The translations under genes were made by a program, and so were the position numbers. Under the pieces are notes generated by a model that was given only the letters and a program-made list of their open reading frames with translations, had not been told where the DNA came from and did no database searches. This document shows positions 1 to 6,514 of a stretch of DNA of 12,630 nt, in pieces (the stretch's first letter is position 1; every line of letters begins with the position of its first letter). The stretch is taken from positions 1-12,630 of the forward strand of contig DAOVNC010000056.1 of the NCBI GenBank assembly GCA_030630445.1, read 5' to 3'. This DNA comes from Kiritimatiellales bacterium (lineage in GTDB: Bacteria > Verrucomicrobiota > Kiritimatiellia > Kiritimatiellales > Pontiellaceae).

Positions 1-52
1 GGACCAGCAAGGCCGCGCAGAGGGCAAAAAGGGAGGGCACCACCCAAAACAT
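1..52 (-). CDS. tadB: Tad pilus inner-membrane platform protein, probably TadB (5' end only)
   Basis: Only the first 17 codons are in the window, reading MFWVVPSLFALCAALLV, a hydrophobic N-terminal membrane segment. The ATG lies 3 bases after the CpaF stop codon. A purine-rich Shine-Dalgarno (AGAGGGGG) sits about 8 bases upstream, inside the end of cpaF, so translation is probably coupled. In Tad loci the gene after the CpaF/TadA ATPase is normally tadB, a type II secretion F-family membrane protein that works with TadC as the platform the ATPase acts on. The identity rests on that position and the hydrophobic start; no T2SF domain residues are visible here. Confidence 0.6.
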   Translation of the reverse strand, partial: MFWVVPSLFALCAALLV

Positions 53-55
53 GGC

Positions 56-1717
56 CTATCGCCCCCTCTTGGCTTCACCGAACCCGGTGGTGTTGAATAT
101 CGTACGGTCGAATGGAATGCCGCGCACGGCAATTTCCGCGACAAAGGTCGGGACGGCGCCGGTCGGGTGCAGCGCGCCTTGGACATTGCCGGCTTCATCA
201 AGACCGGTCTGCTTGAAGTCGAAGAGGTCTTGCAGGGTGATGCAGTCCTGCTCCATGCCCGACACCTCGGTGATCTTGCTGACCTTGCGGGAGCCGTCGG
301 AAAAGCGGGAGATCTGGCAGATGAGATGCACGGCCGAAGCCACCTGCTCGCGGATGGCGCGGATCGGCAGTTCCATGCCGGACATGAGCACCATGGTTTC
401 CAGCCGGGCGAGCGCATCGCGCGGGGTATTGGCATGAATCGTGGTGAGCGATCCTTCGTGGCCGGTGTTCATGGCCTGGAGCATGTCGAGCGCCTCGGAG
501 CCACGGCACTCGCCGACCACAATGCGGTCGGGGCGCATGCGCAGGGCGTTGCGCACGAGGTCGCGGATGGAGACCGCACCGCGCCCTTCGATATTGGCCG
601 GGCGCGCTTCGAGGCGGACGATGTGCTCCTGCGTCAGCCGCAGCTCAGCGGCATCCTCGATGGTCAGGATGCGCTCGTCGTCCGGCAGATAGCTCGACAG
701 CACGTTGAGCAGCGTCGTTTTCCCGGAGCCGGTTCCGCCTGAAACAATAATGTTCTTGCGCAGCACCACGCAGACCCGAAGGAACTCGGCAACCGCCGGT
801 GTCAAGGTTCCGAAGTTGATCAGGTCCTGCACGGTGAAGGGCTCCTTGGAAAACTTGCGGATGGTGATGCACGGGCCAATGAGGGAAAGTGGGTGGATGA
901 CGGCATTCACGCGGGAGCCGTCGGCGAGGCGAGCGTCCACATAGGGCTGGCTTTCGTCGATGCGGCGGCCGATCGGGGAAACGATGCGCTCGATGATCAG
1001 GTTCACGGAGGCATCGTTGATGAAGTTGCAGTCGGTGAGTTCCAACTTGCCTGCGCGCTCCACATAAACCTGGCTAGGGCCATTCACCATGATTTCCGTC
1101 ACGCTTTCGTCCGCCAGCAGATCCTCAAGCGGACCGAGGCCAACGGCCTCGTCGAAGATTTCCTTGGCGAGCCCGCGTGGTTCGAGGCCGGCGGGGAGGC
1201 GCACGCGGATTTCGGAAATAATCTCATCGAGCGTTTTTCTGATTTTGGTCTGGAGCTCGCTCTCCTGGAATTTGTTCATGCTGAGGCGCTTGAGGTCGAG
1301 CCGACCAACGAGTTCGGCATGGATCTGCTGCTTGATGGCCTGGCTGGCGGAAACGGCCCGGCTCTGCGGCTTGGGCTTGAAGACCTCCGGCGCGACTGGG
1401 GCTTCCTCCGGAGAGATTTCCCCTGCGGACTCGAACACCAGCGTGTAGTTCCCGATCTGGATGGGGGAGCCGGGGAAGATGCGCTGGCGGGTGGGGATCC
1501 GGTCGCCATGCACAAAAACGCCGGCACCCATTAGGTCTTCGATATACGACTCGTCCTCCATCAGCGTCAGGACGGCGTGCGCCTCCTCGACGCTGCCGTC
1601 GTCGAGCACGATGCGGCTGGAGGAGTCGGATCCGATCATGTAGGCGCCGTAGGAGGCGTCGATGGTGCGGAGTTCTCTGGAAGGATGGGTGATTTGAATC
1701 TGAAGCATGTCGTCCAT
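56..1717 (-). CDS. cpaF: FHA domain-containing Tad pilus assembly ATPase CpaF/TadA
   Basis: This 553-residue protein is the cytoplasmic hexameric ATPase that powers Tad (Flp) pilus assembly. Residues about 1-97 form a forkhead-associated (FHA)-like domain, followed by a linker (about 100-130) rich in Pro and Glu and then the CpaF ATPase. The ATPase has Walker A GGTGSGKTT (327-335), an Asp box with E354/D355, Walker B RIVVGE with E403, and a His box GHEGSLTTIHAN (419-430). All catalytic elements look intact. Ordinary CpaF is about 420-480 residues, so the extra length is mainly the FHA extension. In that domain the usual pThr-contacting residues are changed: GR is GS at 29-30 and SxxH is EEAH at 44-47. 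The start is uncertain between Met1 and Met4, since neither has a strong ribosome binding site. The gene starts 6 bases after cpaB and is followed at once by probable tadB. Confidence 0.95.
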   Translation of the reverse strand: MDDMLQIQITHPSRELRTIDASYGAYMIGSDSSSRIVLDDGSVEEAHAVLTLMEDESYIEDLMGAGVFVHGDRIPTRQRIFPGSPIQIGNYTLVFESAGEISPEEAPVAPEVFKPKPQSRAVSASQAIKQQIHAELVGRLDLKRLSMNKFQESELQTKIRKTLDEIISEIRVRLPAGLEPRGLAKEIFDEAVGLGPLEDLLADESVTEIMVNGPSQVYVERAGKLELTDCNFINDASVNLIIERIVSPIGRRIDESQPYVDARLADGSRVNAVIHPLSLIGPCITIRKFSKEPFTVQDLINFGTLTPAVAEFLRVCVVLRKNIIVSGGTGSGKTTLLNVLSSYLPDDERILTIEDAAELRLTQEHIVRLEARPANIEGRGAVSIRDLVRNALRMRPDRIVVGECRGSEALDMLQAMNTGHEGSLTTIHANTPRDALARLETMVLMSGMELPIRAIREQVASAVHLICQISRFSDGSRKVSKITEVSGMEQDCITLQDLFDFKQTGLDEAGNVQGALHPTGAVPTFVAEIAVRGIPFDRTIFNTTGFGEAKRGR

Positions 1718-1723
1718 CCGATG

Positions 1724-2524
1724 CTAGGGCTTGGGCTGGGTGACGCCGAGTCCTTTTTGACGCTTTTCGTTCAACTCCTGGAGTACCGCCTCGATGTAGT
1801 CGAAGTTGACGGAGGGCAGTTCGCCTTCGTAGTAGATGTCTTCCGGGTTGCGCAGGGAGAGGTAGAGCTTGCCGCGGGTCTGCTGGGCAAAGACCAGCAG
1901 TTCGGCCTCGCGCGGGGTAACCTCGAAGGTGATGGTGCTGTATCCGGTTTGCCGTCCGCGTTCCTTGGAGCGTTCCTGCCCGGCAATCTGCGTTCCCGTG
2001 GCAATCACAGTTACATTCTGCATCAGGGTCAGGGTCACGGATTCGACCTGCGCGGGGTTCGTGCGCGAGGGAAAGGTGAAGGTGCCCATGATATCGACCT
2101 TGTCGAGGGGCTGGACCAACCCGCTTACCGCGGGGGCGCCGGCGATGGAGAGGGAGACCGCGCGTTTGCCTTTTTCGATGATGCGCGAGAGCCCGCCGCG
2201 CGTCCGCCGCGGCATGTCGACTTGCGACCACAGCAGGATATCGCCGCGCCGGATGGGATAGATCAACCGCTTTCCGAGCACGGCGTCGAGATCGTCCGCA
2301 AAGAAAGCGTTGTTGCCCACCGCCGACTTGAATTCGTCGCGCAAGGCGAGGTCTTCGATCGCGAGAATGGTGGTGGCGGGAAGATCCCGCTTAGGCACGA
2401 TCACCTTGACCTGCACGGCGTTCAGCCCCAGCCTTTCGCGTTCGCTTTGGAGATATCTCCAGTTCATGAAAAAGGCGAGTCCGGCAATCAGCAATGCCAC
2501 GGCGAGTACGAGTTTGTTCTTCAT
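1724..2524 (-). CDS. cpaB: Flp pilus assembly protein CpaB/RcpC
   Basis: This 266-residue protein is the periplasmic/outer-membrane-associated CpaB (RcpC) component that works with the secretin to pass the pilus. It has one N-terminal membrane segment (about 5-20). A SAF-type domain follows at about 38-100, containing VPKRDLPATTIL and the PIRRGDILLWSQVD stretch. The RcpC/CpaB domain is at about 118-230, with RAVSLSIAG, PLDKVDIMGTF, TLMQNVTVIATG and the ITFEVTPREAELLVFAQQ segment typical of the family. The length is normal for CpaB. The ATG follows an AGAGGA ribosome binding site at 5-base spacing. It lies 28 bases after the unidentified secreted protein and 6 bases before cpaF. The secretin and TadZ genes that often sit between cpaB and cpaF are absent here. 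Confidence 0.93.
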   Translation of the reverse strand: MKNKLVLAVALLIAGLAFFMNWRYLQSERERLGLNAVQVKVIVPKRDLPATTILAIEDLALRDEFKSAVGNNAFFADDLDAVLGKRLIYPIRRGDILLWSQVDMPRRTRGGLSRIIEKGKRAVSLSIAGAPAVSGLVQPLDKVDIMGTFTFPSRTNPAQVESVTLTLMQNVTVIATGTQIAGQERSKERGRQTGYSTITFEVTPREAELLVFAQQTRGKLYLSLRNPEDIYYEGELPSVNFDYIEAVLQELNEKRQKGLGVTQPKP

Positions 2525-2552
2525 AGAGTCCTCTCAATATCCGGGGAGGCTA

Positions 2553-3254
2553 TCAAAGCCCGCCCCCGTTCACAAGCACAGTAACACGACGGAATCCATC
2601 CGGTTTGTTCGTTGCGAGAATGCAGCACATTTTTTCGTGCTTATGGAAAATCGCCATTCTGGAAAAGGCCCCTCCAGAGCGGTTCCGGGGCAGTGCGGGG
2701 CTCCATCCGTTGGCGGTGAGAACCCCGGCATAGAAGGTGTGGATTTGCTCGATGGAATCCGGCGTTTCAAGGGTTGCGCAAAAGGTTTTGGTCTCTTCGT
2801 CGAGGGTCGTTCCGCCCCTTTTGGCGCCGGGATATTCGGGGATCGGAAAGCGCGTTACCCCGGAACTCCGGGCCTCGGGGTAGAACAGGAAAACCATCTG
2901 GTTGGGCTGGCTATCGGGGGAAAGAACCAGGATGCGTGCCTCGCGGTCGGGCCATTTGGCCAGGCCGGTTGCGCCGTCCGGCGTCCGGTGCAGCACCACC
3001 GTGGCACCCTGCCGCTCGAACTGGCTCTTCAACTGCTCTTCCACCGGCTCGTGGAAACGGGCGGAATAGACATAGACCGCATTCCGCCGACCATTCACGC
3101 TCATGGTCGTGTGATAGGCGAACTCCCACGGCAGTCCCGCCGTATTCAACTGCCCGCCACGCACCCCGGCCGACCGGAAGACGCGCCCCGGGGAGACCCC
3201 CGGAACCAGACTGCCCAGCAACAGGGCCAACAGGATGGATTTCCAGCGCGTCAT
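2553..3254 (-). CDS. Secreted protein of unknown function within the Tad operon
   Basis: I do not recognise this 233-residue protein. It begins MTRWKSILLALLLGSLVPGVSPG, a short basic end plus hydrophobic core like a Sec signal peptide, so it is probably periplasmic. The rest looks like two alpha/beta halves. One is at about 45-125, with paired strands and an amphipathic stretch EEQLKSQFERQG. The second is at about 138-230, with a Pro-Gly strand (IPEYPGAKRGG) and SIEQIHTFYAGVLTANGW, a helix ending in Gly-Trp as seen in small accessory domains. Cysteines occur at 159, 210 and 211. The start chosen is the ATG that overlaps the upstream stop as ATGA (3254-3251). An in-frame ATG six codons earlier is possible but less economical. 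Its position in the operon suggests a pilus accessory role such as a lipoprotein or RcpB-like factor, which is inference only. Confidence 0.8.
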   Translation of the reverse strand: MTRWKSILLALLLGSLVPGVSPGRVFRSAGVRGGQLNTAGLPWEFAYHTTMSVNGRRNAVYVYSARFHEPVEEQLKSQFERQGATVVLHRTPDGATGLAKWPDREARILVLSPDSQPNQMVFLFYPEARSSGVTRFPIPEYPGAKRGGTTLDEETKTFCATLETPDSIEQIHTFYAGVLTANGWSPALPRNRSGGAFSRMAIFHKHEKMCCILATNKPDGFRRVTVLVNGGGL

Positions 3255-3808
3255 GGCATGACCTTGTCCCATGCGGGCATCCAGCCCGACTGCTCGATTT
3301 CGATGATGTCTCGCCCAAGAACGCGGCGCAGGAAGGGTACGACCTCGACGGGCTGCCGATCCTCGGCGTAGAACATTTCAAAGCTTTTCGACAGGTTGGC
3401 CAATCCGCGTTCCGACAGGTGGTAGTAGGGATCGGCGCGGCCATATTCATCCAGACGCACTTCCAGCGAGTAATAGTCCACCGCATACCGGAAACCTTTC
3501 CGCTTTTTGAAGAAATCGTCGTTCCCTTCCACCATGAAATCGTCGGCGGTATATTTCTTATCGTCCAGCCCAGGGTCGGTGGTCGGAAAAAAACCATACT
3601 CGCCCGTGTAGTCGGCCATCGGATCCACCATTTGTTCCGCGAGCAACCGACGCACATTGAAGTGCGCCTTGAAACTCTGGTTGGACACTATGGCGATCTG
3701 CTGAAGGCCAACGACCAGCAACATGATGCCGACAAGCCCGACGAGAAACTCAGCCATGGCCTGCCCTGCACGGGCATGGTGTTTTGAAAAGTTGCGTCTA
3801 CGACCCAC
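3251..3808 (-). CDS. TadE-like pseudopilin (second copy), GTG start
   Basis: This 185-residue TadE-family minor pilin is predicted to have a basic leader, one membrane helix and a periplasmic domain. The N-terminus, read from GTG, is basic (MGRRRNFSKHHARAG). It is followed by QAMAEF and the hydrophobic segment LVGLVGIMLLVVGLQQ. G15 with E20 at +5 matches the class III prepilin processing motif G/xxxxE used for Flp, TadE and TadF. The periplasmic part is acidic and aromatic-rich with no family motif I can name. The GTG is preferred because GGAGGAGGAG lies 6 bases upstream and because it keeps the leader. The ATG 17 codons later would remove the cleavage glycine. The gene overlaps the tadG end by 11 bases and its own stop overlaps the next start (ATGA). 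Confidence 0.8.
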   Translation of the reverse strand: MGRRRNFSKHHARAGQAMAEFLVGLVGIMLLVVGLQQIAIVSNQSFKAHFNVRRLLAEQMVDPMADYTGEYGFFPTTDPGLDDKKYTADDFMVEGNDDFFKKRKGFRYAVDYYSLEVRLDEYGRADPYYHLSERGLANLSKSFEMFYAEDRQPVEVVPFLRRVLGRDIIEIEQSGWMPAWDKVMP

Positions 3809-5354
3809 CGGTTGCTCCTCCTCCGGCCTTGCCCCAAATCTCGCTCGGCTCATCCTTGGATTTGCAGGGGTTGTTGTCGGGGTCGGCATAGGCCTGCTCC
3901 AGCCACAGCAACCCGGCTTGGAGATCCATCTCCTCCCACTGCGCCAGCAACTGGCAATAGCGGCAGTCCGGCCGGCATGCGACCGGGCCGAGTTCCAAGT
4001 AGTCCGCAAGGTGCTCGGTGACATGCTCGAAAAACTCCACCTCCACCACCTTGTCGCCAATGTCCGAATGGACCAGGCGGACCTCCCGGAAGGCGGGAAA
4101 GACAAAGCCGAAATAGTGCGGCGGCTCCCGCGCATCGTCCGTATCGAGATACCCGAAGGGCTTCGCCTTGGTTTTATAGGCTAGCTCGACCGTGGGGTTG
4201 TCCGAGCTTGCAAGAATACCCCGGGCGATTGGCACCGAAATCCCGAAACCCGCCTCCGCGCCCATGTAGTCGAAGTGCGGACGGACCTTCGCTCGGATGG
4301 GAAACCGTCGGCTCTTTGCGTCGGTTTCATCGTCGTAGAAAGCGGGGGCTGGCCACCTCTTCGTCCACGAGGAATCGTAGACATGCCACTGCACTTGACG
4401 CACGCGGGGGTGGTATAGCGAAAAAACATAGTCCGGATCCCCGTAGTCCTCAACCACATCCGTCGTCTCCATATAGTCGTAGAGCTCTTTAAGATAGTCG
4501 TCCGGATCGGGAATGGCCGAGGCGGGCATGCTCACTTCCCGCGTGCCGTCAGGCAACCGGATAAAGCCGGTGCTAAACTCATCGATCTTCAAATCGAGCA
4601 TGTAGTTCTGCTTGAAATCCGTATTGAGCTTGGGCCAGCTTTCGAAACCGTCGTAGTTCTCCAACAGATAGCGGCGGTTATGGAAGTCGCACCAAAAGCC
4701 CATCGAGGCCTGGGCTATGGCGCCGTAGAACACTTGCTGCGCCAGCGGGTGGTCGGGCAGCCGAAGCGAATAGGAGCTGACGGCAACGCCGCCGTCGACG
4801 AGCTGGTCGAGCAGATCGGCATAGTCCTTGAAGGCATTGTCGTAGGGAGGGCGGCCAATTTGGTAGCGAATCTCCTCGGCCATCTCATGCAGGTCTTTCG
4901 CCAGCACGGGATCGTGGAAAGCCCCATTGTTGAACGCCGCCTGCTGAGCCACCGCAAAGGCGGCCAATGGGCCGACGAAGACCAAGCGATCCCGGAGACC
5001 GTGGAGATCTTCATACTCCCCGTAGTCCAAAAAGTCCTCGAACATGGGCTCGGGTTCCCCGCTGCTGAAGCCTCCGTTTCTGACCCACTCGTCGTGGGCC
5101 TCCCGGTATTCCGCATAGGCCGTCGTGATAAGCGCCACCTGGATCAGGTTGAGGTCGCCGATCATGTTCAACGTCTTGCCCTGCCAGCGCGCGGCCGCCA
5201 GCGCCGCGGAGTCGGCGGCCGTTCGAACACGGATCTTCGCCGAGACCACCCGGTGGAGATCAAAGTTCCAAATCACCACCAGCAGGCCAATCACCATCAC
5301 CACCATGAGGAAGATGATGGCCTGTCCTGACTTGCGTGGCGGGGGGGGCGGCAT
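3798..5354 (-). CDS. tadG: TadG-like Flp pilus assembly protein
   Basis: This 518-residue protein has the TadG layout. A short basic/proline N-terminus (MPPPPPRKSGQA) leads to one membrane helix (about 12-30) and then the characteristic RVRTAADSAALAAA segment (43-55) of the TadE/G N-terminal domain. A large extracytoplasmic domain of about 450 residues follows, rich in Asp, Tyr and Trp. Many TadG proteins carry a von Willebrand A domain; I see no MIDAS motif (DxSxS) here. Near the C-terminus is a C-x3-C-x2-C cluster (C460, C464, C467) plus C497, and the protein ends in a Gly-rich tail. Unlike the TadE and Flp proteins it lacks the +5 Glu, which is usual for TadG. The start overlaps the upstream TadE stop as TGATG. 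A run of eight C residues lies directly after the start codon (codons 2-5). Confidence 0.85.
   Translation of the reverse strand: MPPPPPRKSGQAIIFLMVVMVIGLLVVIWNFDLHRVVSAKIRVRTAADSAALAAARWQGKTLNMIGDLNLIQVALITTAYAEYREAHDEWVRNGGFSSGEPEPMFEDFLDYGEYEDLHGLRDRLVFVGPLAAFAVAQQAAFNNGAFHDPVLAKDLHEMAEEIRYQIGRPPYDNAFKDYADLLDQLVDGGVAVSSYSLRLPDHPLAQQVFYGAIAQASMGFWCDFHNRRYLLENYDGFESWPKLNTDFKQNYMLDLKIDEFSTGFIRLPDGTREVSMPASAIPDPDDYLKELYDYMETTDVVEDYGDPDYVFSLYHPRVRQVQWHVYDSSWTKRWPAPAFYDDETDAKSRRFPIRAKVRPHFDYMGAEAGFGISVPIARGILASSDNPTVELAYKTKAKPFGYLDTDDAREPPHYFGFVFPAFREVRLVHSDIGDKVVEVEFFEHVTEHLADYLELGPVACRPDCRYCQLLAQWEEMDLQAGLLWLEQAYADPDNNPCKSKDEPSEIWGKAGGGATGGS
3815..3824 (-). promoter_or_regulatory. Strong ribosome binding site deciding the GTG start of the second TadE-like gene
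   Basis: On the minus strand the sequence GGAGGAGGAG sits 6 bases before GTG (3808-3806), inside the last codons of tadG, where it encodes the Gly-rich C-terminus. It is the best Shine-Dalgarno seen near this junction. It supports initiation upstream of the G/QAMAE processing site. Confidence 0.75.
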
Positions 5355-6037
5355 CAGTTGTTTCTCAGGTAGAGCTTGGAATGGTCTTCAATGACGGCGG
5401 TGGCGGTGATCCGCATTCCGGGGTAGGCGCCCAAAACCCCCTGGCGGCGCGCATTCACGGGATCGAGGTAGCCAAAGAAAACGCGGGAAAAGGGAAAGAC
5501 CATCGGAACGGTCTGCCCGATCTGGAGCGTAATCAAATCGTCGTTGTCGCTCTCGTATTCAATCTGGATTCCGGTCTCGATCTCCTGCCAGTTTTCATAA
5601 TTTAGAATCGAATCGAAAAATGCGGTTCCGGCCATGTGGTAGGCCTCCTTGACGGCCACCTCGTAGGTGCCCAGTTCCGACACGGGCGCGTGGTCGCGGG
5701 CAATGGCATTGTCCCACAGCGAGCCGGTCGACCGGCCACTCGGGCGGTTCCCGCCAAATCCGGACGGGGTCGTGACGGGACCGGCCGCCGGGATGCTGGT
5801 GTAGTGGCTCACCTTGTACAGCATGAACTCGTTCAGCCCCACCGACGCCGCGCGCGCAGTGGAATAGGCCGTGTAGTTGACCACATTGCGCGACGCAACC
5901 AAATAGGAGGCCTGGAGAATCCCAAACAGGATCAAGCACAGCAACGCCATGACGAGACACGACTCCACCATCGCCGAGCCTTCCCGCCAACCCCGCCCGG
6001 CATCTGCGCCCGAAGGGTTAATCGCCCAGATCCTCAA
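5354..6037 (-). CDS. tadE: TadE-like pseudopilin (first copy), start uncertain
   Basis: A TadE-family minor pilin of about 227 residues if the TTG at 6037 is used. The leader MRIWAINPSGADAGRGWREG is followed by SAMVES and a hydrophobic helix VMALLCLILFGILQASYLVA, then NVVNYTAYSTARAASVG, the typical TadE segment after the helix. G/SAMVE fits the class III prepilin motif, with Glu at +5. The periplasmic part has Trp/Tyr-rich stretches and ends LYLRNN. The start is unclear. ATG at 5971 has a fair ribosome binding site (GGGAAGG) but would delete the leader and the cleavage glycine. ATG at 6064 would overlap flp by 47 bases. TTG at 6037 is a compromise that overlaps flp by 20 bases. The stop overlaps the tadG start by one base. 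Confidence 0.8.
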   Translation of the reverse strand: MRIWAINPSGADAGRGWREGSAMVESCLVMALLCLILFGILQASYLVASRNVVNYTAYSTARAASVGLNEFMLYKVSHYTSIPAAGPVTTPSGFGGNRPSGRSTGSLWDNAIARDHAPVSELGTYEVAVKEAYHMAGTAFFDSILNYENWQEIETGIQIEYESDNDDLITLQIGQTVPMVFPFSRVFFGYLDPVNARRQGVLGAYPGMRITATAVIEDHSKLYLRNN

Positions 6038-6233
6038 GATAGGTTTTCGATGAACGCACGGCATCGCTTCCGGAGGAATCCCCTTCCAGCTCATCGATGG
6101 CGCCGCCCATCTTTTTCTTGATGGTATCCCCGAACATGCCAAAGATCACCAACGCGGCAACCGCAACAACCACCACGATAATGATATATTCGACCATCGC
6201 CTGACCTGCTTTTCTCTTTGGAACAGTCCTCAT
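6018..6233 (-). CDS. flp: Flp-type prepilin
   Basis: This 71-residue prepilin is probably a pilus subunit of the Tad machine. Its basic leader MRTVPKRKAG is followed by QAMVEYIIIVVVVAVAALVI, an exact class III signature: cleavage after G10, Glu15 at +5 and Tyr16 at +6, then a hydrophobic assembly helix. After the helix come GDTIKKKMGGAIDELEG and a Ser/Asp-rich hydrophilic tail of about 25 residues. Flp pilins are often 50-65 residues, so this one is slightly long. The start is supported by AGGAG 8 bases upstream of the ATG. It lies 51 bases downstream of the other Flp-like gene and overlaps the beginning of tadE. Confidence 0.9.
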   Translation of the reverse strand: MRTVPKRKAGQAMVEYIIIVVVVAVAALVIFGMFGDTIKKKMGGAIDELEGDSSGSDAVRSSKTYLEDLGD

Positions 6234-6284
6234 GCTTTCATCTCCTCAGGTTCACAAATTCTTGATCGTTATCCAATTCCCGCG

Positions 6285-6452
6285 CTATGAAATGCCGATG
6301 ATATCCAACACGCGGTTTCCATACGCTCGGAACACATGGATCAACACCGCGCAGATCCCCACCAAAGCCAAGAACACACCCAACGCCACAACATACTCCA
6401 GCATCATCTGGCCGCGCTTCCGATCTGTGTTGTTTTTACGCTTCCTCTTCAT
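6285..6452 (-). CDS. Second Flp-type prepilin, first gene of the Tad operon
   Basis: This small 55-residue protein has a strongly basic leader MKRKRKNNTDRKRG. It is followed by QMMLEY and the hydrophobic stretch VVALGVFLALVGICAVLIHVF, ending NRVLDIIGIS. G14 followed by Glu at +5 and Tyr at +6 is the class III (Flp) prepilin processing motif. The mature part would be about 41 residues, almost only the assembly helix, so it is either a minimal major pilin or a minor one. The frame stays open upstream to 6731, but the ATG at 6452 places the basic leader at the N-terminus as in Flp proteins. The ribosome binding site is weak (AAGA about 5 bases upstream). A candidate promoter lies just upstream. 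Confidence 0.85.
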   Translation of the reverse strand: MKRKRKNNTDRKRGQMMLEYVVALGVFLALVGICAVLIHVFRAYGNRVLDIIGIS

Positions 6453-6469
6453 GGCATCTTGACATAACG

Positions 6470-6514
6470 ATTTCCAATGATCGGAAATTGTAGCGTATTT
6501 CCCAACGGTTGGAA
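6470..6514 (-). promoter_or_regulatory. Putative promoter of the Tad operon with two TTCCAA-type inverted repeats
   Basis: On the minus strand TACAAT (6492-6487) resembles a -10 box. It lies 16 bases after TTCCAA (6514-6509), a poor -35. It would start transcription near 6480, about 28 bases before the first Flp gene. Two inverted repeats frame it: ATTTCCAATGATCGGAAAT (6470-6488, one mismatched pair) over the presumed start site, and a repeat centred on CCAACGGTTGG (6502-6512) in the spacer/-35. This layout suits a repressor or activator pair. Promoter rules in this phylum are poorly known, so the call is tentative. Confidence 0.4.

Noticed and set aside
1577..2584. Plus-strand open frame of 335 codons over cpaB/cpaF
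   Set aside because: It is a mirror of two confidently identified Tad genes, with no ribosome binding site and no protein family character.
3890..3985. C-x3-C-x2-C in TadG as a radical SAM cluster
   Set aside because: It lies at the C-terminus of an exported pilus protein with no TIM-barrel sequence around it; the spacing match is chance.
5275..5330. CAC/CAT-rich stretch that looks like a His-rich or short tandem repeat on the plus strand
   Set aside because: It is the complement of the Val/Met/Ile codons of the TadG membrane helix and not a true repeat.
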